This document shows positions 1-9,618 of a stretch of DNA of 64,000 bases, piece by piece. Position 1 is the first letter of the stretch; each line of letters opens with the position of its first letter. This stretch comes from an uncultured Thermoanaerobaculia bacterium (GTDB taxonomy: Bacteria; Acidobacteriota; Thermoanaerobaculia; Multivoradales; Multivoraceae): assembly GCA_951812325.1 (NCBI GenBank), contig OX638294.1:965136-1029135 (forward strand), given 5' to 3'. Below the pieces are notes generated by a model. The model made no database searches and had not been told where the DNA came from. It was given only the letters and a program-made list of their open reading frames with translations. The translations under genes were made by a program, and so were the position numbers.

Positions 1-404
1 ACGCTCATCGCCCGGTGACCGGCGCCGAGCATCGCGTGGTCGCCGGCGGCCAACGCGGCATCCACCGCGGCCCAGGCGGCGTCGGCCGTCCCCGGCGACA
101 ACGGGTTGTCGTTCGTGTCGAGCATCGGGGTCGGTCGCAGCGGAAACTCGCCCTTCGCCGCCGACGCCGCGACTTCGGCCACCGCCGCCTCCATCCGCTC
201 GATGTACTCTGGATCGTGAACCAGGGCCGCCAGCCGGCGGGCGTGGCCCGCCATCCCGCCCGGCGGCCCGTCGGCGCCGGCCTCCACCAGGTTCCAGTCC
301 CGCTCACGCAGGGTTGGCAATACCGACTGCAGCCGCTCCGGCCGCTCCGGAAACCCCCTCGGCACCGTGTGAGCCTGGCAACGCGGGTCCCAGAAGACAC
401 TCAT
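1..404 (-). CDS. Histone deacetylase family protein (AcuC/AphA type), 3' end beyond the window
   Basis: Reading the minus strand from the ATG at 404 gives an open frame to the window edge beginning MSVFWDPRCQAHTVPRGFPE. The block GFPERPERLQSVLPTLRE followed by GHARRLAALVHDPEYIERM matches the N-terminal signature of zinc-dependent histone deacetylase, acetoin-utilisation and acetylpolyamine amidohydrolase proteins (H-x-HPERPERL, then HxxxYI). The catalytic His/Asp region lies outside the window, so activity cannot be checked. Family members hydrolyse N-acetyl groups from lysine or polyamine substrates in the cytoplasm. It is divergent from the propeller gene at 436, with only about 30 bp between the start codons. 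Confidence 0.75.
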   Translation of the reverse strand, partial: MSVFWDPRCQAHTVPRGFPERPERLQSVLPTLRERDWNLVEAGADGPPGGMAGHARRLAALVHDPEYIERMEAAVAEVAASAAKGEFPLRPTPMLDTNDNPLSPGTADAAWAAVDAALAAGDHAMLGAGHRAMS

Positions 405-435
405 CGGCGAGTTCATTGGGATAGCGTACATCTTG

Positions 436-1785
436 ATGAAAACTTCGCCGGTTCGCCGTCTCCTGGTCCTGGCAACACTGTGCACGGCGGTCGCCTCGGC
501 CGTCGCCGCCTCGGACAATTGGCCATCGTTCCGCGGCAACGCCGCGGACGGAAGGGGCACCGGCTCGCCGCCGGCCACCTGGAACGTGGAAACCGGCGAG
601 AACGTCCTCTTCCGGGTCGCGGTCCCCGGCCTCGGCCATTCAAGCCCGGTGATCTGGGGCGACCGCCTGTTTCTGACCTCGGCCGTGCCCGACCGCGGCG
701 AGGCGTCCCTCAAGGTCGGTCTCTACGGCGACGGCACGCCGGTCGCCGGCGAGCCGCCCCAGCGCTTCCAGGTGTTGGCGTTCGACAAGCGGACCGGCGA
801 ACTCCTCTGGCAGCACACCGCGTTCCACGGGGTCCCCTCGATCAAGCGCCACACGAAGGCGTCACACACGAACTCGACTCCCGCGACGGACGGCGCCGTC
901 CTCGTCGCCTTCTTCGGCTCCGAGGGGCTGCACGCCTACGACCTGGACGGCAACCCGCTGTGGAACCGTCAGTTCGGCGTGCTCGACTCGGGGCCCTACG
1001 ACTTCCCTGACTACGAGTGGGGATTCGCCAGCTCGCCGGTCGTCCACGACGGCCGGGTGATCATCCAGGTCGACATCCTGAGCGACTCCTTCGTCTCCGT
1101 CCTGGACGCCGCGACCGGCGAGGACGTCTGGCGCACACCCCGCGAAGAGGTCGCCACCTGGAGCACGCCTGCCGTCTTTCCGCGCGACGGCGGCGGCCGT
1201 CAGGTCGTCCTGAACGGCTACCGCCACATCGGCGGCTACGACTTCGACACGGGCGAGGAACTCTGGCGGATCGAGGGAGGCGGCGACATTCCCGTGCCGA
1301 CTCCGATCCGGGCAGGCAACGACGGCCCGATCCTGATCACGAACGCCCATGGCCGGCTGAAGCCGATCTACGCGATCGATCCGGACGCCGAGGGCAAGCT
1401 CGACCCCGGCCACAGCGCCGTGGCCTGGTTCCACGAGCGGCTCGGGAACTACATGCAAACGCCGATTGTCGTCGGCGACCTCGCCTACTTCTGCTACGAC
1501 AACGGCGTGGTCACCGTCGTCGACTGGACGACCGGCGAACGGCTGGCCCAGAAGCGACTGGGCCGCGGCGCCTCCGGCTTCAGCGCCTCGGCGGTCGCCG
1601 CCGGCGGCCGCATCTACTTCAACAGCGAGGACGGCGACGTCTACGTGATCGAGCCGGGGCCGGACCTGAACGAGATCGCCGTCAACGAACTGGGCGAGAC
1701 CCTGATGGCGACGCCGGCCATCTCGGACGGCGTCATCTACTTCCGGGCACGGCGCCACCTGATCGCGGCTGGCAACGGCCCCTGA
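436..1785 (+). CDS. Secreted PQQ-type beta-propeller (BamB/quinoprotein-like) protein
   Basis: The 449-residue product starts with a clear signal peptide (RRLLVLATLCTAVASAVAAS), followed by NWPSFRGNAADG, a sequence typical of outer-membrane/periplasmic PQQ-like propellers. Repeated blades carry DxxTGExLW-type motifs (DKRTGELLW, DAATGEDVW, DFDTGEELW, DWTTGERL). Such proteins act as periplasmic scaffolds or, with bound quinone, as dehydrogenases; no dehydrogenase-specific catalytic residues are evident, so a structural role is as likely. ATG at 436 is preferred to the in-frame TTG at 433. Confidence 0.85.
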   Translation: MKTSPVRRLLVLATLCTAVASAVAASDNWPSFRGNAADGRGTGSPPATWNVETGENVLFRVAVPGLGHSSPVIWGDRLFLTSAVPDRGEASLKVGLYGDGTPVAGEPPQRFQVLAFDKRTGELLWQHTAFHGVPSIKRHTKASHTNSTPATDGAVLVAFFGSEGLHAYDLDGNPLWNRQFGVLDSGPYDFPDYEWGFASSPVVHDGRVIIQVDILSDSFVSVLDAATGEDVWRTPREEVATWSTPAVFPRDGGGRQVVLNGYRHIGGYDFDTGEELWRIEGGGDIPVPTPIRAGNDGPILITNAHGRLKPIYAIDPDAEGKLDPGHSAVAWFHERLGNYMQTPIVVGDLAYFCYDNGVVTVVDWTTGERLAQKRLGRGASGFSASAVAAGGRIYFNSEDGDVYVIEPGPDLNEIAVNELGETLMATPAISDGVIYFRARRHLIAAGNGP

Positions 1786-1812
1786 CGCCCACCGGGCGTT
1801 CGATCAGTTCGT

Positions 1813-2193
1813 TCAGGCCTTGCGCTGCAGAACGGCGCTGAAGCTGTCCCGATGCTGGTGGGCGACGTAGAGGCCCAGAACCACCGCCGCGATGCCGATT
1901 GCCACGCCCTCGGGCGCAAGGAAGATGTGGAAGAGCAGGATGTTCAGGACCACCGGCGCCAGCCCGACGAGCGCGAGCGGCACGAAGATTCCGAGGATCA
2001 GCAGCACGCCGCAGACGATCTCCGTCACCTTGATCACCGGCCAGAGGTAGCCGGTGTCCATCATCGCGCCCATGAAGGCGCCCGCCTCTTCACTCATCTC
2101 CGGTTGCGGGCCCAGCTCGAACAGGCCTACGACACCGAAGACTGCAAAGATGAGTCCCAGCAGCACGCGAGCGAGCATTGGAAGATGCTTCAT
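1813..2193 (-). CDS. DoxX-like small membrane protein
   Basis: This 126-residue protein has four hydrophobic segments: residues about 6-25, about 50-70, about 75-95 and about 98-113. The N-terminal MKHLPMLARVLLGLIFAVFG is typical of DoxX/DoxD-like integral membrane proteins. Family members are small inner-membrane proteins linked to respiratory or redox stress functions; the exact substrate is unknown. It stands alone, convergent with the propeller gene (28 bp between stops) and divergent from acetoacetyl-CoA synthetase. Confidence 0.75.
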   Translation of the reverse strand: MKHLPMLARVLLGLIFAVFGVVGLFELGPQPEMSEEAGAFMGAMMDTGYLWPVIKVTEIVCGVLLILGIFVPLALVGLAPVVLNILLFHIFLAPEGVAIGIAAVVLGLYVAHQHRDSFSAVLQRKA

Positions 2194-2373
2194 CGTCTAC
2201 CTCCCCTGTCTTGTGTGGTCCTCCTCCGGCGACCCGGTCGGCACGTCGGTCGAGGGGCCGCCGGGAGATCCGCATCGTTCGCGGCTGCGAACTCCTCCTC
2301 CGGCGCCGGCTCCCCGGCGGCGTTGCGCGTCACGCCAGTGTAGCGTTCGTACTTGAGCGGTGAGGAAAACAAC

Positions 2374-4314
2374 GTGACGAAGAGCGAGATTCTCTGGCGG
2401 CCATCGGCAGCTCAGGTCGGCGCCTGCAACCTGACTCGCTACCTGCGTTGGCTCGAGTCGGAACGCGGCCTGCGGTTCTTTGGCTACGGCGATCTCTGGC
2501 AGTGGTCGGTAACCGACCTGGAAGCCTTCTGGAGTTCGATCGCCGACTACTTCGACGTCCGGTTCCATGCACCGCCGGAACGAGTGCTGGCCGACCGCGC
2601 GATGCCCGGCGCCTGTTGGTTCCCCGGCGCCGAACTGAACTACGCGGAACACGCGCTCGCCCGCGGCGGCCCCGAACCGGCGCTCATCTGCCGCGGCGAG
2701 ACCGGAGTGCGGCGCGAGTTCAGCCGTGACGACCTGCGCCGCGAAGTCGGCGCGGCAAGGGCCGGTCTGCGTCGGCTCGGCGTCGGCCGGGGCGACCGCG
2801 TGGTCGCCTACGTCCCGAACGACGCCGAGGCGGTGATTGCCTTCCTCGCCACCGCGAGTCTGGGCGCGATCTGGTCGAGTTGTCCGCCCGAGTTCGGGGT
2901 GGACAGCGTGCTGGACCGCTTCCGTCAGATCGAGCCGAAGGTGCTGATCGGCACAGGCAGCTACCGCTACAACGGCCGGCGGTACGACCGAAGCGACGAC
3001 CTGCAACGCATCGTCGGCGCCCTGCCCACTCTCGAGGCGGCGGTTCTGGTTCAAGGCGCCCACGCGGTCGGCCAGGCGACCGCCTGCCTGCCCTGGCAGG
3101 AACTGACCGCCGGACCGGGCGAACTCGCCTTCGAGCCGGCGCCCTTCGACCACCCTCTCTGGATCCTCTACTCGTCGGGCACGACGGGGCTGCCGAAGGC
3201 AATCGTCCAGGGCCACGGCGGCATCCTGGTCGAGCACCTGAAGCAGTTGGCGTTCCACACCGATCTCGGCGCGCGTGACCGCTTCTTCTGGTACACGACG
3301 ACCGGTTGGATGATGTGGAACTACCTGGTCTCGGGACTCCTCGTGGGCGCCGCGGTCGTCCTCTACGACGGCTCGCCCGGGTGGCCCGACTTGAGCGCCC
3401 TGTACCGCCTGGCCGACGAGGAGGCGGTGACCTGCTTCGGCGTCAGCGCTCCCTTCCTGATGGCCTGCCGAGCCGCCGGTCTTGAGCCCGGCAGGCAGTT
3501 CGACTTCAAGGCCCTGCGCGCGATCGGTTCGACCGGCGCGCCATTGCCGGCCGAAGGGTTCGACTGGGTCCATGAGCACGTGAAGTCCGACGTCTGGCTC
3601 GGCTCGCTCTCCGGCGGTACCGACGTGTGCACCGGCTTCGTCGGCCCGAACCCCTTGCAACCGGTCCGCCGCGGCCGCATCCAGTGCCGCTCGCTCGGCG
3701 CCAAGGTCGAGGCCTTCGACGAGAGCGGCCGCGCAGTGACCGGGCAGGTCGGCGAGCTGGTGATCACCGAGCCCCTGCCCTCCATGCCGCTCTTCTTCTG
3801 GAACGACGATTCCGGCGAGCGCTACCGGGAGAGCTACTTCGACCACTACTCCTCTGTATGGCGCCACGGCGACTGGATCGAGTTCGACGAAGACGGCAGC
3901 TCGGTCATCGTTGGCCGCTCCGACTCGACGCTCAACCGGGGCGGCGTGCGAATGGGCACTTCGGAGTTCTACCGGGCTGCGGCGGAGTTGCCCGAGGTCG
4001 AGGACTGCGTGATCGTCGACACCGGGAGCATGGAGCGCGAGGGCAAGCTGTGGCTGTTCGTTGTGCTGGCGGAAAACGCGACTCTCGACATCGAACTCGC
4101 CGGCCGCATCCGGCGCCACCTGCGCACGCGGCTCTCGCCGCGGCACGGTCCGGACGAGATCCGGGCGATCCCCGAGGTGCCGACGACGCTGTCCGGCAAG
4201 AAGCTCGAGGTGCCGATCAAGCGGATCCTCGCCGGCGAGGCGGTGGAGACGGCGGTCAACGCAGGGACCCTGAAGAACCCGGACTCGGTCGCCGCCCTCG
4301 TGGCGACCCTGTAG
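2374..4314 (+). CDS. Acetoacetyl-CoA synthetase (acetoacetate-CoA ligase)
   Basis: ANL-superfamily adenylating enzyme of 646 residues that activates acetoacetate to acetoacetyl-CoA, probably for ketone-body or PHA carbon use. The N-terminal ACAS_N region (WRPSAAQ to CWFPGAELNYAEHAL) is characteristic of this subgroup. The phosphate-binding loop YSSGTTGLPK is at about 266-275, and the catalytic C-terminal lysine lies in TTLSGKKLEVP (about 609). GTG 2374 is chosen because GAGG lies about 10 bases upstream and MTKSEILWRP is the usual family start; an in-frame TTG lies 21 bases earlier. The PHA cluster at 28-31 kb makes storage-polymer turnover a plausible partner pathway. Confidence 0.92.
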   Translation: MTKSEILWRPSAAQVGACNLTRYLRWLESERGLRFFGYGDLWQWSVTDLEAFWSSIADYFDVRFHAPPERVLADRAMPGACWFPGAELNYAEHALARGGPEPALICRGETGVRREFSRDDLRREVGAARAGLRRLGVGRGDRVVAYVPNDAEAVIAFLATASLGAIWSSCPPEFGVDSVLDRFRQIEPKVLIGTGSYRYNGRRYDRSDDLQRIVGALPTLEAAVLVQGAHAVGQATACLPWQELTAGPGELAFEPAPFDHPLWILYSSGTTGLPKAIVQGHGGILVEHLKQLAFHTDLGARDRFFWYTTTGWMMWNYLVSGLLVGAAVVLYDGSPGWPDLSALYRLADEEAVTCFGVSAPFLMACRAAGLEPGRQFDFKALRAIGSTGAPLPAEGFDWVHEHVKSDVWLGSLSGGTDVCTGFVGPNPLQPVRRGRIQCRSLGAKVEAFDESGRAVTGQVGELVITEPLPSMPLFFWNDDSGERYRESYFDHYSSVWRHGDWIEFDEDGSSVIVGRSDSTLNRGGVRMGTSEFYRAAAELPEVEDCVIVDTGSMEREGKLWLFVVLAENATLDIELAGRIRRHLRTRLSPRHGPDEIRAIPEVPTTLSGKKLEVPIKRILAGEAVETAVNAGTLKNPDSVAALVATL

Positions 4315-4370
4315 CCGCCCGACGGGTGCGCCGGACCGACGCGACCCGGAGCTGCTCGAAATCGTGCCCC

Positions 4371-4436
4371 GGCCTCGGACAGGACCAGAATCCACCCAGC
4401 AAGGTACAGGTGCGCCGGCGTGCGATCCGCGCGCCC
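4371..4436. repeat. Dispersed intergenic repeat, copy A
   Basis: Copy A of a dispersed intergenic element beginning GGCCTCGGACAGGACCAGAA and running through CCACCCAGCAAGGTAC into GCGCCGG. Related copies lie at 6505-6600 and 15176-15363. It sits between the convergent acetoacetyl-CoA synthetase and the secreted protein gene at 4541. No coding potential is seen. Confidence 0.65.
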
Positions 4437-4518
4437 GAGAACTCCGCGAAGCAATTCGCCCGGCCTGATCCCGGCCACCCAGGTGCGCCGGCGTGCGATC
4501 CGCGCGCCCGAGAACTCC
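4407..4518. repeat. 39-bp direct-repeat dimer, 73-bp period
   Basis: Two identical 39-bp copies (4407-4445 and 4480-4518, starting CAGGTGCGCCGGCGTGCGAT) are separated by 34 bp of unrelated sequence. They fill the short gap before the end of the convergent gene at 4541. The first copy overlaps the right part of dispersed-repeat copy A. Confidence 0.85.
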
Positions 4519-4540
4519 CTCGTCGTGCGCCGCTCCCGAG

Positions 4541-6151
4541 TCAGATTCTCCCTTCGCAAAGCTCCGCCACGCCGATACCCCGCCTCGGTACCAGGCCGGC
4601 CCCGGACCCCTCACGCTGCGCCGTCACGGCCCCAACATCCGGTCCCAGCCATTCGTTCTCCTCGAGAATCCGGCGCGCCTCCGGGAATCGCTCCGTCGAC
4701 CAGAACTCGAACACGCCATCGAGGACCGGGCGGGGCACGGCGTCCAGCCGTCCCACGAGAGCAAGAACCTCCTGCAACTGCACGCCAATCGCCCCGATCC
4801 GCTCTCGTACCGGGACGGTCACGCGAAACTGAACTTCGCCGTCCGGGCCTTCGGCCCGCGTCCAGGTCTCGGATCCTCGCCGACTCGGGCGCTCGCCGGA
4901 CAAACGAGCGTGGTCGGGGGCATCCGCCGCCGACACGATGCGGACCACCGTCGGGCAGTCGGCGCCGCTGCAATCCGCCAGAACGCCGCACTGGCGCTCC
5001 TTCTCCTGCCGCAGACCGGTGAGCGCTTCCATCGCATGCTTGCCGACATCAGCGTCCAGCGAGCGCAGGGAGGGGTCGTCAGGACCGGCGTACAGCAGGT
5101 TCAGCTTCTCGAAACAGCCGCCATCGATCGGCTCGCAGTAGAGGTCGAAGATACGCCTCGCGGTCTCGTCGGCCAGAGGCCGCTCATTCACCAGCAGCGC
5201 CACGGCAGCCTCCAGAGCACTCTTGCTCGACCGCAACTCAAAGGGCAAGGCGCCGAGGTCAGGCCCGAGCTGCGCCGGCAGCTCCTCGGTCAACGCCAGC
5301 GCCACTCGCCGCACGCCGGGCGCAAGTGCGCGGCCCTCGAGCGGGTATTCCGACTCGCCGAGTTCACTGTGCGCAATGGCCATGCCGAACAGATTCCAGG
5401 GCGCCTCGACCCCAACCACCCGTGCAGGAAGACCCTGAACCTCGCGCTTCTTCATCCACTTCGCCCAGGCGGCGGCGAGCGTCTCTTCGTTACCCCAACC
5501 CCACTCCTGCAAGAACACGAGACCCCCGAGAAGTACCTCAAGGACATCGTCGGAGCCGATCGTTCCCGAGCTCTGCCTCCGGTCGTACTCTTCCTCGACA
5601 AGCCGTGGGAGAGCCGCCCGGACCCGCCTCATCTGGCCCGCGAACACAAGCGCCAGGCGCCTGGCCTCGTCGTCCGGCACGCTTTCCGACAACTCCGCCA
5701 ACAAGCCACCGCCATCTTCCCTGCTGCGCAGACGCTCCATCGTTGGAACCCATTCCGGGGGGTCGGGCCAGCCCTCGAAGATCTCCTCTGCGGATCGGTG
5801 GTTCTCCGCCGCGAACTCGATCCACTCGGGCACGAAGAGCGGAAGAAGGAACACGAGATGGCTAACTGCGTCACGCGCTTCAGGACGACCCTTGGCCAAA
5901 ACCTCGCCGAACCACGATGCAACATCCATGTCCTCTCGAAACAAAGCGCCGACCGAATCGACCGACCACGGGCCGCCATGACCGAACGGCTCCAACGGGC
6001 CATAAAGCGCGGTCCACCACTCCTGCAAGGCCATCTCGACGGTTGCCGCATCCTCGGACAGAAGTGCCCGCAACACCCAATCGCGGTTGGCGGCGCCGCT
6101 TGGAGAAGCCGCCATGAACGTCAGCAGCGCGATCGTTGCGACTACACGCAT
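4541..6151 (-). CDS. Secreted protein of unknown function
   Basis: The 536-residue product from the ATG at 6151 begins MRVVATIALLTFMAASPSGA, a clean signal peptide with probable cleavage after SGA, so it is likely periplasmic or extracellular. An upstream in-frame ATG at 6223 would bury the signal behind 24 residues. I recognise no domain. The sequence is rich in Trp and acidic residues, predicted largely helical, and has a cysteine cluster near the C-terminal third (CEPIDGGC, then CGVLADCSGADC) that may form disulfides. It is flanked by repeat-containing intergenic sequence on both sides. Confidence 0.7.
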   Translation of the reverse strand: MRVVATIALLTFMAASPSGAANRDWVLRALLSEDAATVEMALQEWWTALYGPLEPFGHGGPWSVDSVGALFREDMDVASWFGEVLAKGRPEARDAVSHLVFLLPLFVPEWIEFAAENHRSAEEIFEGWPDPPEWVPTMERLRSREDGGGLLAELSESVPDDEARRLALVFAGQMRRVRAALPRLVEEEYDRRQSSGTIGSDDVLEVLLGGLVFLQEWGWGNEETLAAAWAKWMKKREVQGLPARVVGVEAPWNLFGMAIAHSELGESEYPLEGRALAPGVRRVALALTEELPAQLGPDLGALPFELRSSKSALEAAVALLVNERPLADETARRIFDLYCEPIDGGCFEKLNLLYAGPDDPSLRSLDADVGKHAMEALTGLRQEKERQCGVLADCSGADCPTVVRIVSAADAPDHARLSGERPSRRGSETWTRAEGPDGEVQFRVTVPVRERIGAIGVQLQEVLALVGRLDAVPRPVLDGVFEFWSTERFPEARRILEENEWLGPDVGAVTAQREGSGAGLVPRRGIGVAELCEGRI

Positions 6152-6243
6152 CCATCCGTGCGCTATCGCCCTCGGACCAGCCCACGACTCCTGCCCTCGC
6201 AACCTCTCCATTGTCCGCGACATGCTAACCGGGGGCCTCGCTG

Positions 6244-6519
6244 AACTTCCCGGGCACGTCCCGCGACTCCTTCAACCAGGCCGAGGGCTACCGCCTACCT
6301 GAGCCAGCTGGCCCGGACCGGGCTGATGGCCTTCGTCGAGGTTGCGCTCCGCGAGCACCTTGAGTCGCCGGGGCGTTTCTGCTGTTCGCGAAATGGGCCC
6401 GCGACTTCCAGAAGCACTCGAACAGGCTGCCCAGGTTCGACCAGGAGACGTCAAACCAGGCCGGAGGCGACCCGAACATCGCCGATCCGGGTTCCGGACC
6501 GGGACGGCCTCGGACAGGG
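6244..6519 (+). pseudogene. Possible frameshifted gene remnant
   Basis: Protein-like sequence can be followed only by switching frame twice. Frame one gives DSFNQAEGYR, the next gives YLSQLARTGLMAFVEVALRE (6296-6372), and the first frame resumes with FLLFAKWARDFQKHSNRLPR (from 6376), running into the dispersed repeat. No start codon or ribosome site is evident and I recognise no family. It lies in the 462-bp gap between two minus-strand genes; the rest of that gap is repeat copy B and unremarkable GC-rich sequence. Confidence 0.3.
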
Positions 6520-6600
6520 ACCAGAATCCACCCGCCAAGGGTACCGGCGCGCCGGACCGCCATCCGCCCCCGATGACGGGCGCACGCACTGGTTCACGGG
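6505..6600. repeat. Dispersed intergenic repeat, copy B (full length)
   Basis: Starts GGCCTCGGACAGGGACCAGA, passes through CCGCCAAGGGTACCGGCGCG and ends in a hairpin-like segment, GCCCCCGATGACGGGCGC, followed by ACGCACTGGTTCACG. The right half closely matches copy D at 15271-15363, where the hairpin stem is perfect. This defines an element of about 95 bp. Confidence 0.7.
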
Positions 6601-6685
6601 GGGCGCAAGTCGCGCCACCCGGGTGCTGGCCGGCTCTGCTCCACTGGTTGCGCCGGCCCCTCTGGCCGGCTCTGCTCTGCAGGCT

Positions 6686-9445
6686 CTACCGATTCAGCTT
6701 GTTTGCGAAGTCCCCGCCGCGGAAGATCGAGACGTCGTCGAGCGAGATGACCTTGCGCAGCGCCTCGTTGACTTCGTCGAGCGTCAGTTCGGCGATCGCC
6801 TGCTCCTGGGCGGCCGTGAACGCCATCGTCCGGCCGGCAAACAGGTTGTTGTTCAGCATCGCCGCGAGCGTCCGGTCCTGGGATCGGCCGTTCTGCTGCG
6901 CGTCGATGAAGCCACGTCTGGCGGCCTCGAGTTCCTCCTCGGTGAAGCCGTCGTCCAGCGCCTTGCGCATCTCGTCGCGGAAAGCGGCGACCACCTTGTC
7001 GGCGTTCTCGGGCGCGAAGATCGCGTAGGTCAAAAAGAGAGCGCTGTCATCGACCGGCGGCGCCGCGATCTGCGAACCGACGCCATACGACAACCCCTCC
7101 TCCTGACGAATCCTGGTCGCCAGCCGCGAACTCAGGAAGCCGCCGCCGAGCATGTAGTTCGCCATGACCAGAGCCGGGTAGTCCTCGTCGTCGTCACGCA
7201 TCGAGAAGGTCGTCACCGCCATCATCATCGCGTTCGTCTTGTCCGGCGTCTCGATGTCGACGCTCACGGTTTCGACCGCGCGATAGGGGTCGGCGACGCG
7301 CTCGTACGGCTCGGCCGCCTCCCAGTCCCCGAACAAGGCCTCGAGCTCACCGGCGACGAGTTCCGGGTCGAAGTCCCCCACCACCGCGATCGTGCCGCCT
7401 CGCGCTCCGTAGAAGGACGACCAGAACGCCCTGGCGTCCTCTACCGTGACCGCATTCAGGCGCTTGATCTGTTCGTCGAACGTCGGCGAGTAGCGGGGGT
7501 GATCGACCGGCCACTGGTTGAAGTGCCTGTTCATCGCCTGCGGCACCTGAGCCATCGGCTCCGAGCGCTGGGACTCGATGGCAGCCAGACGCTCCTCGCG
7601 CAGCAGCTCGAACTCCTTCGCGTCGAAAGCGGGCTCGCGCAGGATCTCCGCGGCCAGGCGCAGAACCGGCACCAGGTTCTCCCGCACCGTGGTCAGGGAA
7701 CCGTTCGAGGCCAGCACGCTGCCGCTGACGCGACCCTGGGCCTTGAGGCGGTCCAGTTCGTCGCTGATCTCCTGGCGCGAGCGGTTCTTCGTACCGCGCA
7801 TCAGCATCGACCCGGCCAGATCGCCGGCGACAAAGCGGCCCATCAGCGCATCCTCCGTTCCGTGACGAAAGGCGAACTGCACGTGGACCGATTCGCCGCG
7901 ATTCTGTTTCGGCAGCAACGCGACCCTTGCGCCGGAGCTCAGGGTCAGAACTCGCGTCCGGCGATCGATGTTTGCGGGCGTCGGGTCGAAGGCCTCGCCC
8001 TCGGCCACGGCCTCGCGCCCGGCGTAGTCGGCGACCAGCGTCGCGATGTCCGGCGGCTCGGGAATCTCGGCCCGCTCCGGTGTTGTGTCCGTCGGATGGA
8101 AGTAGCCCACCGTCCGATTCGAGTCGCGCAGGTAGGTCTGGGCCACTTCGTGGACCCCTTCGGCAGTGACCTGCTCCAGCCGGTCACGGTGGAGGAAGAA
8201 GAGCCGCCAGTCGCCCATCGAGGCCCACTCGCTCAGATCGAGCGCAATCCGCTGCGGGTTGTTGAAGGCGAGTTCGATCCGCGAGAGGTAGTCCCGCTTG
8301 GCGCGCTCGACCTCCTCCTCGGTCGGCGGCTCGGCGGCAATCTCGTCGAAGGCGGCGAAGAGCGCCTCGGCAGCGGCCTGGAGCGAATCTCCCTGACGGA
8401 CCTCGACGGACGCGGTCAGCACGCCCGGCTCGTTCAACTGGAAGCTGGACGCGAACACGGAGGCCGCAAGCCCCGGCTCCACCAGGTTCTTGTACAGACG
8501 CCCCGCCGGCTCGACCCCCAGGATGTGGGTAAGCACCTCCACCGCGGCGTATTGCTCGTGGGCGCCCGGCGGCACATGGTAGACGGACATCACGTACTGG
8601 GTGTCCCCCACCCGCCGCAGCGTCACCGTCCGCTCACCGTCCTGTGCCGGCTCCGCGGTGTACGTCTCGAACAGCCTGTTCGCGCCCGTGCGGTCGGGAC
8701 GCGGGATCGCACCGAACTTCTCCGCCACGAGTTCGAGCGCCCGACCGACTTCGAAGCGGCCGGCGACGACGAGGATCGCGTTGTCCGGCTGGTAGTACTT
8801 GCGGTAGAAGGCCTGCAGGCGCTCGATCGGGACGTTCTCCAGGTCGGAGCGCGCGCCGATCGTCGAGTTGCCGTAGTTGTGCCAGTCGAAGGCGGCCGAC
8901 ATGACCCGCTTGCGAAGCACGCCAATCGGCTGGTTCTCGCCGCTTTCCCACTCGTTGCGCACCACGGTCATTTCCGACTCGAGGTCCTCGGCCGAGATGA
9001 ACGAGTTGACCATCCGGTCGGCCTCCAGGTCGAGCGCCCACTCGAGGTTCTCGTCGGTAGCCGGGAACGTCTCGAAGTAGTTCGTCCGGTCGAACCAGGT
9101 CGTGCCGTTCGGGAACGCGCCGTGCTCGGTCAGCTCGGCCGGGATGTCGGGGTGGTTCGGCGTGCCCTTGAACACGAGGTGCTCGAGCAGGTGCGCCATC
9201 CCCGTCTCGCCGTAGCCTTCGTGCCGCGACCCGACGAGGTAGGTGATGTTCACCGTGACCTGCTGCTTGCTCTGGTCAGGGAACAGCAGAAACCTGAGCC
9301 CGTTCTCCAGTTGGTACTCCGTGATTCCTTCGACCGACGCCACCCTGGTCACGCCATCCGGCAGATCCTGGGCGGCAAGGGGCAGCGCCGCCAACCAGAC
9401 GACCAGCACGGTCAGGGCAAGGGCGTTCTTCGTCTTTCGCTTCAT
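6686..9445 (-). CDS. M16 family zinc metallopeptidase (insulinase/pitrilysin type)
   Basis: This 919-residue protein has a signal peptide (LALTVLVVWLAALPLAA) and the inverted zinc motif HLLEH at residues 85-89, with a downstream glutamate region (RNEWESGEN) expected to give the third ligand. The first M16 domain is followed by an inactive second M16 half (from about residue 500), the usual two-domain clam-shell layout of about 900 residues. It probably degrades peptides in the periplasm. GGACDFxxxEL-like strands (VVGDFDPELVAGELEALFG) support the M16C core. It appears monocistronic. Confidence 0.92.
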   Translation of the reverse strand: MKRKTKNALALTVLVVWLAALPLAAQDLPDGVTRVASVEGITEYQLENGLRFLLFPDQSKQQVTVNITYLVGSRHEGYGETGMAHLLEHLVFKGTPNHPDIPAELTEHGAFPNGTTWFDRTNYFETFPATDENLEWALDLEADRMVNSFISAEDLESEMTVVRNEWESGENQPIGVLRKRVMSAAFDWHNYGNSTIGARSDLENVPIERLQAFYRKYYQPDNAILVVAGRFEVGRALELVAEKFGAIPRPDRTGANRLFETYTAEPAQDGERTVTLRRVGDTQYVMSVYHVPPGAHEQYAAVEVLTHILGVEPAGRLYKNLVEPGLAASVFASSFQLNEPGVLTASVEVRQGDSLQAAAEALFAAFDEIAAEPPTEEEVERAKRDYLSRIELAFNNPQRIALDLSEWASMGDWRLFFLHRDRLEQVTAEGVHEVAQTYLRDSNRTVGYFHPTDTTPERAEIPEPPDIATLVADYAGREAVAEGEAFDPTPANIDRRTRVLTLSSGARVALLPKQNRGESVHVQFAFRHGTEDALMGRFVAGDLAGSMLMRGTKNRSRQEISDELDRLKAQGRVSGSVLASNGSLTTVRENLVPVLRLAAEILREPAFDAKEFELLREERLAAIESQRSEPMAQVPQAMNRHFNQWPVDHPRYSPTFDEQIKRLNAVTVEDARAFWSSFYGARGGTIAVVGDFDPELVAGELEALFGDWEAAEPYERVADPYRAVETVSVDIETPDKTNAMMMAVTTFSMRDDDEDYPALVMANYMLGGGFLSSRLATRIRQEEGLSYGVGSQIAAPPVDDSALFLTYAIFAPENADKVVAAFRDEMRKALDDGFTEEELEAARRGFIDAQQNGRSQDRTLAAMLNNNLFAGRTMAFTAAQEQAIAELTLDEVNEALRKVISLDDVSIFRGGDFANKLNR

Positions 9446-9618
9446 CGTGTTTCCTCCCGGAAGCCGGCTTGACCGGACTCCCCGTGTCCAATGTGCGGCA
9501 GTCAGGCTCTACGGTAGAAACGCGATCGCGTCCCGTTTGTTGCCATCCGGCGTCGAGTCAGGCCGCGGGCGCGCCCAGCCGGTGCTTCGCGTTCAGCTCC
9601 TGGACACATGTTTCGGCT

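Noticed and set aside
2197..4614. 805-residue minus-strand frame
   Set aside because: Antisense to acetoacetyl-CoA synthetase; composition is the Arg/Gly/Asp-rich type expected from the reverse of a GC-rich gene.
6326..9472. 1048-residue plus-strand frame
   Set aside because: Mirror of the M16 protease gene, which has a signal peptide and the HLLEH zinc motif.
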